This document shows positions 27,217-36,239 of a DNA stretch of 64,000 nt, one piece after another. This DNA is from Erythrobacteraceae bacterium E2-1 Yellow Sea (GTDB lineage Bacteria > Pseudomonadota > Alphaproteobacteria > Sphingomonadales > Sphingomonadaceae). How positions within the stretch are numbered: the first letter of the stretch is position 1; each line of letters starts with the position of its first letter. The translations under genes were made by a program, and so were the position numbers. The stretch lies in the NCBI GenBank assembly GCA_014983025.1, contig JADCLP010000007.1, forward strand, positions 1 to 64,000. Direction: 5' to 3'. The notes under the pieces were generated by a model that worked only from the letters and a program-made list of their open reading frames with translations, was not told the origin of the DNA and searched no databases.

Positions 27217-28304
27217 GCCGCAGCCCCGGCATGTTTGATGATTGCATCCACCAGGCCGGCTGGCGGCAGTACTGCGCTGGCAAGGCCGGCCTTGGCCACG
27301 GCACCCGGCATGCCCCATACCGCAGAACTTTCAGCATCCTGCGCCAGGATCGTACCACCTGCTTCAACCAGTGTGGCAGCACCTTCGGCCCCGTCACGGC
27401 CCATGCCAGACAGGATTACGCCCAGAACGCGTCCATCCAGGCAGCGCGACAGGCTGGCCAGCATAGGGTCGACCGATGGCAGGCAACCGCTGCGCGCAGG
27501 CTGGTTGGAGGTTGAACAGACCAGCCGGTCTGCGATGCGACGCACGACAAGATGGCCCAACCCATTGGCAACCACGATTTCACCCGCCCTGATTTCTACG
27601 CCTTCCTGCGCGATATGGGTCGGGCGTCGTCCGGCCATTTTCACTTGCCGTGCAAAAACCGGGATAAAGGATGCGGGCAAATGCTGGGTGATGACGATCG
27701 GCAGGCGGAATGTGGTGGGCAATGCCTGCAAGACCTGGTTCAGCGCGTGAATCCCACCAGTTGATGCACCAATGGCCACGGCTTTGGGCTGTTTGGCGTG
27801 ACCACCCATGGCAGGCCCGACCGATTCTGGAGGCGTGACAATATCCGCGTCATTTTCGCGCCCGCCCAGTGCGCGGATCTTGCCCAGCAAACTTGCCCTG
27901 TAGGTGTCATCGAAGCCGCCGGGTCGCGGTTTCAGCATGGTGTCGGCTGCCCCCATGGACAGCGCCGCCAGAGTGTGTTCCGCCCCTTCTTCTGTCAGGG
28001 AGGAGACGACCAATATTTGTGTGTCTGGTGCGCGTTCCAATATCTTTGGCAGCGCTTTCAACCCGCCCATGCCCGGCATTTCCAGATCCAGCAGGATAAC
28101 ATCGACCGGAGTGTTGCGCAGCTCCAGCAGGGCGCGTTCAGCATTGCGGGCGCTGGCAACCATTCGCAAGGCCAGATCGCCCTCTACCATACGGGTCAGT
28201 ACCGTTCGCACTGTCAGTGAATCGTCCACGATCATTACCCGGATTGGGCGCCGATCGCTGGCTGGCCTGACCTGCCTGTGTAGTTCGGGGGTGGGGCGCG
28301 TCAC
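27207..28304 (-). CDS. cheB: chemotaxis response regulator protein-glutamate methylesterase CheB
   Basis: Removes methyl groups from receptors when phosphorylated by CheA. The receiver domain (about 20-140) has the acidic pair VMIVDDS and the phospho-acceptor in ILLDLEMPGMGG. The catalytic domain (about 170-360) has the triad: Ser in AIGASTGGIHAL, His in ITQHLPASF and Asp in LSGMGRDGAEG. The length of 365 aa is normal. It overlaps cheR and lies 15 bases after cheY. The paired cheB-cheR arrangement implies methylation-based adaptation. Confidence 0.95.
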   Translation of the reverse strand: MTRPTPELHRQVRPASDRRPIRVMIVDDSLTVRTVLTRMVEGDLALRMVASARNAERALLELRNTPVDVILLDLEMPGMGGLKALPKILERAPDTQILVVSSLTEEGAEHTLAALSMGAADTMLKPRPGGFDDTYRASLLGKIRALGGRENDADIVTPPESVGPAMGGHAKQPKAVAIGASTGGIHALNQVLQALPTTFRLPIVITQHLPASFIPVFARQVKMAGRRPTHIAQEGVEIRAGEIVVANGLGHLVVRRIADRLVCSTSNQPARSGCLPSVDPMLASLSRCLDGRVLGVILSGMGRDGAEGAATLVEAGGTILAQDAESSAVWGMPGAVAKAGLASAVLPPAGLVDAIIKHAGAAAWK

Positions 28305-28319
28305 CTGATCTGCCCCTTT

Positions 28320-28685
28320 TTATGCGAAGCCGACGAGTTGCAACTTGATTTGCAGCGTTTCGTGATCGAACGGCTTCATCACATATTCGTCTGCCCCGGC
28401 GCTGACCGCTTCACGAATATGCGCCACGTCATTTTCGGTGGTGCAGAAAACTACCTTGGGCTTATCGCCACCGGGGTGCTTGCGCAGCTGGGTGATGAAT
28501 TCGATGCCCGTCATAACCGGCATATTCCAGTCAAGCAGAACCACATCGGGCATACTGCCAATGCAGTGGTCCAGGCCTTCCTGCCCGTTTTCAGCTTCTT
28601 CAACTGTAAAGCCCAGCGTTTCGAGAATATGCCTCGAAACCTTACGGATGACGCGTGAATCGTCCACTATCAGACACGTTTTCAT
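28320..28685 (-). CDS. cheY: chemotaxis response regulator CheY
   Basis: Stand-alone receiver domain of 121 aa. The acidic residues are in CLIVDDSRVIRK, the phospho-acceptor Asp is in VVLLDWNMPVMTG, the switch Thr/Ser is in VFCTTEND, and the Lys is in YVMKPFDHE. The ATG at 28685 has AGGGG about 6 bases upstream and gives the standard MKTCLIVDDS start; the longer frame from 28709 adds eight residues. It is followed by cheB. With no flagellar genes visible, it could act on a flagellar motor, pili or another output. Confidence 0.93.
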   Translation of the reverse strand: MKTCLIVDDSRVIRKVSRHILETLGFTVEEAENGQEGLDHCIGSMPDVVLLDWNMPVMTGIEFITQLRKHPGGDKPKVVFCTTENDVAHIREAVSAGADEYVMKPFDHETLQIKLQLVGFA

Positions 28686-28738
28686 TTCGACCCCTGTCCC
28701 ATTCGACACATAGATACAGTTGATCCGTAACTATTCGA

Positions 28739-29179
28739 TTAAGCTGCCGCGGCACTGTTGTGCGGGCACGTGATCAGGCTGGCCATGTCCAGCACCAAGG
28801 CAGGGCCGCCCGTGGTTTCCACCATGCCGCGAGAAATGCGGGACCATTGCGTGCCCAGCCCACCTGGTACTGGCACAGGATCGCCGACTGCTTCGGTAAT
28901 ATCATCAACCCGGTCCACCCGCAGCGCGTAGGAATGACCGCCATGGCTGACCACGATGGTGCGTTCGTCAGTCGGATGATCCTCGCCCCCACACCCGATG
29001 GCGATACGGCAGTCCAGCACAGTCAGTGCCTGACTGCGCAGCGCCGTCATGCCCAGGATATATTCGGGTGCGCGCGGCACCGGCACAATCGCGCTGGTCT
29101 CGATCACTGACTTCACGTCTTCTGCCGGGAAGGCGCAGCGCCGGCCGCCGATCATGGCAATTACCAATGTCTGGGTCAT
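28739..29179 (-). CDS. cheW: chemotaxis coupling protein CheW
   Basis: Scaffold that links chemoreceptors to CheA. The 146-residue protein is a single CheW-like SH3 pair: LVIAMIGGRRCAFPAEDVKSVIE, VPRAPEYILGMTALRSQALTVLDCRIAIG, and TIVVSHGGHSYALRVDRVDDITE, as in the family. The start ATG overlaps the cheA stop by 4 bases, so the two are probably made in a fixed ratio. No extra domains are seen. Confidence 0.92.
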   Translation of the reverse strand: MTQTLVIAMIGGRRCAFPAEDVKSVIETSAIVPVPRAPEYILGMTALRSQALTVLDCRIAIGCGGEDHPTDERTIVVSHGGHSYALRVDRVDDITEAVGDPVPVPGGLGTQWSRISRGMVETTGGPALVLDMASLITCPHNSAAAA

Positions 29180-31536
29180 TGCACTGCCCCCCTGCTGATG
29201 CTGCGCAGTGCTGCCAACACCCCGTCCCGATCATATCGATAGATGGAGTTTGCACGCTCAGCTTCCTCCACCTCACTGTCAGGTTGGCTGCGCAATCTGA
29301 TCGTCATGGCATGTTCGGCCTGTTGCTGATTATCCAGAGCGATCACGATATCGGCATCGTCCGCATCGGCATTGGCCAGAGCATATCCGGCGCTGGAGAT
29401 GAGCGGTGCCAATATCTTGCGCGCCCAGTCATTGTCGGGGATGCTGCAGGTCAATTTCCGGCTGGGCTTTGGCAACGCGCCATGGCGGCTGAACAGCGCA
29501 TGCCCATCAAGCAGGCTGACCATGTCACCTTCCACCAGCGTCATCGCCTCTATCAGGTCATCATCAACAACTGGCACCAATTCCCCGTCCAGACGGGTGG
29601 CATCGGAAACTTCCTGAACGGCAAACAGCAGCTCGCTATATCCGTCTGACAGGCGCAGCAGGCGCAATTTTTCGACTGCGGGATCAATCTCGTTCAATCC
29701 GATTAGTGGCAGAATTTCCCCGTCAACCACAGCGCGGGTGCTGCCGCCTGACCTTTCGACCGAGGCGTTTGATATAGTCTCGATCCGTTGGACAAGTTCC
29801 ATCCGCACGGCCATGCGGCGCCCATCATGCCCTGTGAACAGGACGGCGGGTATGCGGTTCTGCGCTTCAGTAGCGACCTGCTCGTCTGCCAATCGTGTGA
29901 TCGGTGCGCGTGTTTCAGACACAAGGCCGGCATTGGCGGCGATCAGGGGAACATCCAGCAGCAAAACGGGTGTGCCATTGTCCAGCAATGTGCTGCCGCC
30001 ATAGAGTTCGGTATCCATGATCGCAGCCGGAAGCGGTTTGATCACCATGTCGGCGATGTTGTGAATGTGATCCACCGCCAGGGCAAAAATGTCCCCATTG
30101 GCCAGGCGCAATATTACCAATGACCGATCGGCCTGCTGCACTGCGTGTTCCAGCCCCAGCACATCGGCGAGTGAAAGGCAGCATATGCGTTGCCCTCGAA
30201 ATGTCACCAAAGCGCTGTCGCCCAGCACGCTGTAATCGACAGCTTCAGCCCCCATGTGCACTATTTCTTCGACATAGGATTGCGGGATGGCAAAACGCTG
30301 CCCACCTGTCTCGACAGAGAGGCCGGAGATGATGCTGAGCGTCAACGGAATGGTCAGGAAAAACAATGATCCGGTGCCAGATGTGCTGGTGACGCGGATC
30401 GATCCGCCCACTTTTTCAAGATTGTCCCGCACCACGTCCAGCCCGACACCGCGCCCGGATACCGAACTGACCTGTTCGGCTGTTGAAAGCCCCGGTGCGA
30501 AGACCAATTGCAGGATTTCTTCGCGGCTCATCCGTTCCAGCTGATCCGCGGTGATCAGCCCGTTTGCCACCGCCTTGGCGCCGATACGGCTTTCATCCAG
30601 ACCGCGGCCATCATCGCTGACCACGATGGAAATCTTGTTGCCCGCTTGCCTTGTGTTGATGGCCAGCAGGCCGATTTCGCGCTTGCCCGCCTTCAACCTG
30701 TCAGCGGGCTTTTCGATCCCGTGATCGATCGCATTGCGGATGATATGCGTCATGGGATCGCGGATCATCTCGATCATTTCGCGGTCGAGTTCGACATCGC
30801 CGCCTTCCAGATCGATCATCACCTGTTTGCCCAATTCGGATGACAGGTCACGGACCAGGCGGGGAAAACCACCATACAGCGCCTCTATCCGCTGCATCCG
30901 CATACGGGTGATGGCGTCGCGCACATCGGTCAGAATGGTGGACAGGCGTTCGAAGGGGCCATCAATGGAGGGCTGAGTGCCAGCCTCGTTCAAACGATGG
31001 GCCAGATCGTTACGGGCCAGCACCATGTCGGAAACGCCGCTCATTACCCGGTCCAGCAGTTCAACCGGAAGGCGGATGGACCGCAGATTGGCAGGTGCCT
31101 CTTGCCGCTTCATTGCTGCGCCGGGGGCGGTATCTGTCGGTTCGGTTTCCGTCGTCGAAGTCTCGATGTCACCCTGGTTCAGCGCATTGATCAGCCGTTC
31201 ATCACCGCCATGGGGAAACTCCTCGCCCGCTTCGATGGCATCGGTCAGGTCCCCGATTCGGTCAACAATCGCCAGGATTGCTGTCACCAGCGCGGCATCG
31301 GGCACCCGGCGTCCCGCGCGTATGTCGGCCAGCACATCTTCTGCCGCATGGCTCAGTTTTTCCAGGCGAGGGAAATCGAAGAAGCCGCAATTGCCCTTCA
31401 CCGTGTGGAAGAAGCGGAAAATAGCGTCCAGATGCGTGCGGTCACCCGGGTTTTGTTCCCAGGCGATCAGCTCGCTTTCACTTGCCTCCAACATTTCGCG
31501 CGTTTCGGCGACGAAATCTGCCAGCAGATCATCCAT
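29176..31536 (-). CDS. cheA: chemotaxis sensor histidine kinase CheA
   Basis: Autophosphorylating kinase of the chemosensory array (786 aa). The order is: HPt domain with phospho-His H44 (FFHTVKGNCGFF), dimerisation helices, HATPase with HIIRNAIDHGIE and DDGRGLDE, a CheW-like domain, a second weaker CheW-like domain (roughly 590-690), and a C-terminal ~100-residue segment that looks like a receiver domain without the phospho-acceptor Asp (LTCSIPDNDWARKILAPLIS...ADIVIALDN). I chose the ATG at 31536 because GAAGGG lies 9 bases upstream; a GTG at 31566 would add ten residues. It is the first gene of the che operon. Confidence 0.92.
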   Translation of the reverse strand: MDDLLADFVAETREMLEASESELIAWEQNPGDRTHLDAIFRFFHTVKGNCGFFDFPRLEKLSHAAEDVLADIRAGRRVPDAALVTAILAIVDRIGDLTDAIEAGEEFPHGGDERLINALNQGDIETSTTETEPTDTAPGAAMKRQEAPANLRSIRLPVELLDRVMSGVSDMVLARNDLAHRLNEAGTQPSIDGPFERLSTILTDVRDAITRMRMQRIEALYGGFPRLVRDLSSELGKQVMIDLEGGDVELDREMIEMIRDPMTHIIRNAIDHGIEKPADRLKAGKREIGLLAINTRQAGNKISIVVSDDGRGLDESRIGAKAVANGLITADQLERMSREEILQLVFAPGLSTAEQVSSVSGRGVGLDVVRDNLEKVGGSIRVTSTSGTGSLFFLTIPLTLSIISGLSVETGGQRFAIPQSYVEEIVHMGAEAVDYSVLGDSALVTFRGQRICCLSLADVLGLEHAVQQADRSLVILRLANGDIFALAVDHIHNIADMVIKPLPAAIMDTELYGGSTLLDNGTPVLLLDVPLIAANAGLVSETRAPITRLADEQVATEAQNRIPAVLFTGHDGRRMAVRMELVQRIETISNASVERSGGSTRAVVDGEILPLIGLNEIDPAVEKLRLLRLSDGYSELLFAVQEVSDATRLDGELVPVVDDDLIEAMTLVEGDMVSLLDGHALFSRHGALPKPSRKLTCSIPDNDWARKILAPLISSAGYALANADADDADIVIALDNQQQAEHAMTIRLRSQPDSEVEEAERANSIYRYDRDGVLAALRSISRGAVQ

Positions 31537-31595
31537 TGCGTGCAGCCCTTCAGAATTACGCTGCACCTCTATGGGGTAATATGGTTAACGCTTGG

Positions 31596-32948
31596 TCACT
31601 TTCGAATTTTTGTGGCTCCACGGCGCAGAACACGCCAAACGACAAAGCCCGCCAACGCACCGCCCAACCCATTTGCAGCCAGTTCGGCAGCGTAGATTGC
31701 ATCGGCCCCCCAGTATGACCGCATGACCCAGCCCACAGGCAGCATCACCAGGAATACCCGCGCAAAGGATTGCGTCAGCGCATAGCTGGCCTTGTCCACG
31801 GCATTCAGCGCACCATTGGCCACGATCAGCAGGCCAAACCCGGCATAGCCCCATGCCGCGATGCGCAGATAGGATGTGAATTCGCCTATAATGGCCGGAT
31901 CATCGGTAAAGAAGTCTGCAAACCAGCCACCGAATAGCGACAGGATGCTGGCCACCACCAGCCCGTATGCCAGGCAAAAGCCGCCAGCCCACAGCATCGC
32001 CTCACGCGCCCTTTCGGGCATTTTAGCACCCCAATTCTGGCCGACAATCGCGCCGATTGCCCCGGATAGTGCCAGCAGCGGTACGACGGCAAAGCTTTGC
32101 ACACGCCCTGCCGCCCCAAAGCCCGCGATTGCGGCAGATCCTTCTCCGGCCAATAATGCAGTCAGCACTGACAACCCGATGGGATTGATCGCATTGGAAA
32201 ATGATGCTGGCGCTGCCACCCGCAGGATTTCCCCGGTCACAGATGGGATGTGGCAATCCTTCAGTATGCGCGGATCGAGGCGTAGGTGGGTGCGGTGGAC
32301 CAGGTAGAGGCCGATCACTGCGCTCATGGTCCAACCAATCACCGTGGCATAGGCAGCCCCGGCAATCCCGAAGCCCTTCAGCCCGAAAGCGCCCGTGATC
32401 AGCAATGGGTCAAGCACCCAATTGGCCCCGGCAAAGACAAGCGAGATAACCAGAGTCCGTTTCGCTTCCCCTTGCGCGCGCAATATGCCGTTGATTGCCA
32501 TCAGCGTTGTGGACAATGGAAGACCCAGTGCGAACGGTTCCATATAATGATTGATGTGCCAGCGCAGGTCGGGCGGTGCCTGCATCAGCGCGAATAGCGG
32601 ATCCAGCACCGCATAGAGCAGCAGGCCGGCCAGCAGGCCCAGGGCAACCGATACAACAAGGCCCAGATTGGCGCGCCGTGTGGCCTTTGCGCTGTCCCCT
32701 TCGCCCAATGCGCGGGCAACGACCGAATTGATGCCGACCATCAGCCCGATGGCCAGACTGGTGACGGCAACTGTTATCGGGAAAATAAAGCTGATTGCAG
32801 CCAGTTCTGTGCTACCCAGTTGGCCGATGAAATAGGCATCGATCAGCCCGATCGACATCATTGCGGCCACACCAACAATCATGGGCGCCGTTTGGGTGAC
32901 GAGATGCCCCCGGATCGGCCCACGCGTCAATTTGGCATTCTCACTCAT
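31596..32948 (-). CDS. MATE-family efflux transporter
   Basis: Twelve-segment multidrug/toxin or metabolite antiporter of the inner membrane (450 aa from the ATG at 32948). The MatE repeat phrases are present in both halves: APMIVGVAAMMSIGLIDAYFIGQLGSTELAAISF, then VAAPASFSNAINPIGLSVLTALLAGEG. The frame stays open upstream to 33065, but those 39 residues are compositionally unlike a transporter N-terminus and overlap the divergent intergenic region, so I use the Met in MSENAKLTRGPIRGHL. The substrate is unknown. It is divergent from the [2Fe-2S] gene. Confidence 0.9.
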   Translation of the reverse strand: MSENAKLTRGPIRGHLVTQTAPMIVGVAAMMSIGLIDAYFIGQLGSTELAAISFIFPITVAVTSLAIGLMVGINSVVARALGEGDSAKATRRANLGLVVSVALGLLAGLLLYAVLDPLFALMQAPPDLRWHINHYMEPFALGLPLSTTLMAINGILRAQGEAKRTLVISLVFAGANWVLDPLLITGAFGLKGFGIAGAAYATVIGWTMSAVIGLYLVHRTHLRLDPRILKDCHIPSVTGEILRVAAPASFSNAINPIGLSVLTALLAGEGSAAIAGFGAAGRVQSFAVVPLLALSGAIGAIVGQNWGAKMPERAREAMLWAGGFCLAYGLVVASILSLFGGWFADFFTDDPAIIGEFTSYLRIAAWGYAGFGLLIVANGALNAVDKASYALTQSFARVFLVMLPVGWVMRSYWGADAIYAAELAANGLGGALAGFVVWRVLRRGATKIRK

Positions 32949-33087
32949 CAACGCTGCTCTAGCGAGCCATTGGCGCGATGCACAGCGCCAAGAATTGTGT
33001 GGCAAGTGCCTGCGGCTGCTTGTGCTGCGCTGTGTGCCCGTGCGATAGGCGCTGGCGCATGACACGCATCAAAGGGAGCCTGCGGTA

Positions 33088-33657
33088 ATGTCGCGCATGA
33101 CCGTTAATGATCGTCCGGTCGAATTCGATATGGACCCGCAGACCCCGCTGCTGTGGGCACTGCGCGATGCGGCCAATCTGACCGGCACCAAATATGGCTG
33201 TGGCGAGGGGGATTGCGGAGCCTGCATGGTGATTGTGGATGGCGCTGCGCTGCGATCCTGCCTGATTACCATAGCCGAGGCAGAGGGGCGCTTTGTCACT
33301 ACGATCGAAGGGCTATCGCGTGACCGGTCGCATCCCGTGCAGCAGGCGATGGTGGCGGAACAGGCGATCCAGTGCGGGTTTTGTACGCCGGGCATCGTGA
33401 TGGCGGCGGCGGCCCTGCTCGACAGGAATCGCAGCCCCAGCGAGGCGGACATCAAGGCAGCCATTCCCAATCTGTGTCGCTGCGGGGTCTATCCCCGGCT
33501 GGTCCGCGCGATCCAGCGGGCAGGGCGGGTTGCACGGCGGCAGGAAGTGTTAAGCGCAGCACCCGCCCCCGGCATCAGTGCCCAAGATGCCGCGAGGGAG
33601 GTGCCCGCCATGCGCCCTGTCGTGCGACCCGGCGCAGGCGGGCAGGAAGCGGATTAA
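33088..33657 (+). CDS. (2Fe-2S)-binding small subunit of a xanthine-oxidase-family enzyme, orphan
   Basis: Resembles the alpha subunit of isoquinoline 1-oxidoreductase and similar molybdenum hydroxylases. The plant-type cluster ligands are C38, C43, C46 and C58 (YGCGEGDCGACMVIVDG...RSC). The second cluster ligands are C96, C99, C130 and C132 (CGFCTPG...CRCG). About 40 extra residues follow the usual end near 150. No molybdopterin large subunit, FAD subunit or chaperone is adjacent, which is unusual. GGGAG precedes the ATG. The stop overlaps that of the convergent TonB receptor within TTAA. Confidence 0.85.
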   Translation: MSRMTVNDRPVEFDMDPQTPLLWALRDAANLTGTKYGCGEGDCGACMVIVDGAALRSCLITIAEAEGRFVTTIEGLSRDRSHPVQQAMVAEQAIQCGFCTPGIVMAAAALLDRNRSPSEADIKAAIPNLCRCGVYPRLVRAIQRAGRVARRQEVLSAAPAPGISAQDAAREVPAMRPVVRPGAGGQEAD

Positions 33658-35741
33658 ATCTTAATCCGCACCCCAAGCCGTGCGGTGAAGGGATCACCCG
33701 GCTGAATATTATTGTCACCATGCGCGCTGGGGTAATAATTGGCGTCAAACAGGTTTTCGATATTCAGCTGGAATGACAGGCGGTCATTGACGTCAAAATA
33801 GGCGGCGCTGTCGACCCGGATATAGTCGGGCAGCACAACATTGCCGGAAAAGCTGGCGAATTGTTCATCCTGATAGACCACGCCCAGCCCCAGGCCGAAC
33901 CGTTCAGTCAGATCATAACGGGTCCATGCCGTGATCTGGTGTTTGGGCAGTTGCTGCAAGGGGGTGCCCGCTGCGGCAAAGGTGCTGTCGGAGCGGATTT
34001 CGCCATCCAGCCAGGCATAACCCACATTCACGCTCCAATCCGGTGTGATCTGGCCCGCAAGGTTGAATTCGAAACCCTTTGTGCGGCTTTTCCCGGTCAG
34101 CACGGTCTGGCCAATATTCACCGGATCAGCGGCCTGAGTATTGGTGCGGTCAAGCCGGAAGATGGCGGCCGTCAGCAACAACTCCGACGCAGGGGCCCAT
34201 TTCAGGCCCAGTTCGTAATTGGTGAACTTTTCCGGGTCGAACGCGCTGTCACCCGGTGACAGGATCACGAACTGGTCACCCGCTTGCGGCAGGAAGCTTT
34301 CGGCGTAGCTGGCATAAATTGAGAGGGTGGAATTTGGCTTTACCACCAGGCCGAAACGTGGGCTGACCATCTCATCAATCCGGCCACCTTCAACCTGTGT
34401 GAACAGATCGGTGGATTGCAGGTCGAACCGTTCCCAACGCAGGCCCGCGGTCAGCTCCACATATTCGCCGATCTCAACCTGATCCTGAATATAAGCGGAC
34501 AGCACATCCAACCGGCTTTTGCGTTCGCGTGACAATGCCCCCAGCGTGACGGTGGGATAGGCCAGCGTCTGGGCCAGCGGCACACTGCTCTCGCTCAGGC
34601 TGATTCCATAGCGGCCATTCCGCGTGGTCTGCTCCATAGCTTCAATACCTGCCAGAATGGTGTGCGCCAATGCGCCCGTTTCCACCTGCCACACCAGATT
34701 GCCCTGGCCGATCCAGTTTTCGCGCTTGGTGAAATCGGCATAGCCACCCAGATCCACATACGCGCCTGTAATGCCCGACGGCACGACGTTGGCATAGAAC
34801 TTGTCATAATTGGCATATTGCGCCGTGGCATTACCGCTCAGACTGTCGCTGAAATCATGTTCCAGTCGACCGCGCGCGATGTGCGCCGTGTTGGTTGCAT
34901 TGTTGAAGCCCGGCACGCCAAAGAAAGTGTCGTCAAAGCCGCGCAACGGGCCACCATTCAGGCTGGGGATGCCGCGATCGGTCACGCGCTCGTCATCATC
35001 ATAGCTGTAGCTTGCGATGAAGCGTGACGCGTCACCCAATTGCACAGTGGCCGTGGGCGAGATGCCGATGAAACGGCCCTCATAGGCCTGCCGGTCATTG
35101 TCGAATTCTTCGTAAGTGGCGTTGATGCGCAGCGCGGCGGGTTCAGACAGCCGCGTATTCACGTCACCCGACAGGGCGAAAGCGCCGAAATTGTCGACCG
35201 AGCCTGACAGGTCAGCAGAAAATCCGTTCAGCCGCGCGGTTTTGCTGACGCGGTTGATGACACCGCCACCACCGCCCCGGCCAAAGATCAGCGCATTTGC
35301 GCCTTTCAGGATTTCGATGCGTTCGACATTGTACAGCGAACGGTAATATTGCGCATCATCGCGCAGCCCATCGAGGTAGAAATCGGCGGTGGTTTCCTGC
35401 CCGCGAATGAAGACTTCATCGCGGTGCCCTTCGCCCGTTTCCAGGCTGATGCCGGGGACATAGCGCAACGCGTCACCCAACTGCCGGATCGATTGGTCTT
35501 CCAACTGGTCGGCGGTGAGGAAGGTGATGGTTTGTGGTACCTCAATCAGCGGGGTGGGCGTTTTGGTGCCGGTTGATCCATCTTCCAGCACATATCCATC
35601 ACGAACGCCCGTCACCACGATTGTATCGGGCAGATAATCGCGATCGCCATCATCCGCTGCCAACACCGGCGCTGCGAACATGCATACTGCTGTTGCGCCG
35701 GATAGCATTAATAAGTGGCGAAGTGTGGCGGCAGGCTTCAT
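33654..35741 (-). CDS. TonB-dependent siderophore receptor
   Basis: Outer-membrane active transporter of 695 aa, probably for a ferric siderophore. A signal peptide (about 1-29, ending APVLAA) is followed by a TonB box (PDTIVVTGV) and the plug domain: TPLIEVPQTITFLTADQLED, ALRYVPGIS, FIRGQE, FYLDGLRDDAQYYRSLYNVERIEILKG (in parts) and GRGGGGGVINR. The remaining ~500 residues alternate as a 22-strand barrel and end in RLGVRIKI. The VPQTITFLTADQL/VERIEILKG style is that of the siderophore subfamily. I chose the ATG at 35741, with AAGGAAG 8 bases upstream, over the TTG at 35759. A Fur-box candidate lies about 45-65 bases upstream. No siderophore synthesis genes are near. Confidence 0.93.
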   Translation of the reverse strand: MKPAATLRHLLMLSGATAVCMFAAPVLAADDGDRDYLPDTIVVTGVRDGYVLEDGSTGTKTPTPLIEVPQTITFLTADQLEDQSIRQLGDALRYVPGISLETGEGHRDEVFIRGQETTADFYLDGLRDDAQYYRSLYNVERIEILKGANALIFGRGGGGGVINRVSKTARLNGFSADLSGSVDNFGAFALSGDVNTRLSEPAALRINATYEEFDNDRQAYEGRFIGISPTATVQLGDASRFIASYSYDDDERVTDRGIPSLNGGPLRGFDDTFFGVPGFNNATNTAHIARGRLEHDFSDSLSGNATAQYANYDKFYANVVPSGITGAYVDLGGYADFTKRENWIGQGNLVWQVETGALAHTILAGIEAMEQTTRNGRYGISLSESSVPLAQTLAYPTVTLGALSRERKSRLDVLSAYIQDQVEIGEYVELTAGLRWERFDLQSTDLFTQVEGGRIDEMVSPRFGLVVKPNSTLSIYASYAESFLPQAGDQFVILSPGDSAFDPEKFTNYELGLKWAPASELLLTAAIFRLDRTNTQAADPVNIGQTVLTGKSRTKGFEFNLAGQITPDWSVNVGYAWLDGEIRSDSTFAAAGTPLQQLPKHQITAWTRYDLTERFGLGLGVVYQDEQFASFSGNVVLPDYIRVDSAAYFDVNDRLSFQLNIENLFDANYYPSAHGDNNIQPGDPFTARLGVRIKI

Positions 35742-35784
35742 GGAAATACTTCCTTGCAAATGATTCTTAATTCGATGCCCCCGC

Positions 35785-35804
35785 TAATGCGAGCCATTCT
35801 CATT
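35785..35804 (-). promoter_or_regulatory. candidate Fur box upstream of the siderophore receptor
   Basis: On the minus strand this reads AATGAGAATGGCTCGCATTA. It matches the palindromic pattern AATGAGAATGATTCTCATT in 16 of 19 positions (comparison by eye). A second, weaker AT-rich match (TTAAGAATCATTTGCAA) lies between it and the start codon. The location upstream of a TonB-dependent siderophore receptor fits iron repression. It lies in the divergent gap shared with the ArsC-like gene. Confidence 0.6.
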
Positions 35805-35883
35805 TGCAACCACAAAACTGACTTGGCGGAAAAAATTTGTGATGATAGGCGCGGTGTCGCATCCACCCGATCAGGAGAAATCG

Positions 35884-36225
35884 ATGAAAGCGACCATCTG
35901 GCACAACCCCAATTGCGGCACATCGCGCAAAACGCTGGCCTTGCTGGAGGAAGCTGGGGCAGAGCTGACCGTGGTCGAATATCTCAAAAATCCGCCCAGC
36001 GCAGACAAGCTGGCGCAGCTTTATCGCGAAGCCGGGATCACACCGCAGCAGGGTTTGCGCATGCGCGGGACCGACGCTGAAGAACGCGGCTTGCCCGATG
36101 CGGATAACAAGACGGTGCTGGATGCCATGGTGGCAGAACCGATCCTGATCGAGCGCCCTCTGGTGGAAACCGACAAGGGCGTTCGCCTGTGTCGCCCGCA
36201 GGAAAAGGTGCAGGAAATCCTCTAG
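35884..36225 (+). CDS. arsC: ArsC-family arsenate reductase (glutaredoxin type)
   Basis: Thioredoxin-fold protein of 113 aa. The catalytic Cys is C11 in HNPNCGTSRKTL. LKNPPS follows, and the C-terminal ERPLVETDKGVRLCRP is the family phrase carrying an arginine of the oxyanion site. I chose the ATG at 35884 because CAGGAG lies 6 bases upstream; the frame extends to 35839 without support. It is not in an ars operon, as no ArsB, ACR3 or ArsR is next to it, so arsenate reduction is inferred from family only. The stop TAG starts the repeat fragment shared with the convergent MFS gene. Confidence 0.88.
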   Translation: MKATIWHNPNCGTSRKTLALLEEAGAELTVVEYLKNPPSADKLAQLYREAGITPQQGLRMRGTDAEERGLPDADNKTVLDAMVAEPILIERPLVETDKGVRLCRPQEKVQEIL

Positions 36226-36239
36226 GGTCAGGACTTATT
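36223..36239 (+). repeat. solo TAGGGTCAGGAC sequence at a convergent junction
   Basis: Reads TAGGGTCAGGACTTATT. The first 12 bases are identical to the element-end sequence at 22926-22915 (minus strand). The TAG is the arsC stop and the TTA is the reverse complement of the MFS stop TAA. The whole intergenic space between these two genes is therefore this sequence. Confidence 0.55.

Noticed and set aside
32949..33065. N-terminal extension of the MATE transporter
   Set aside because: The sequence is Arg/Ser/Cys-rich and unlike a transporter leader, and the ATG at 32948 gives the family length.
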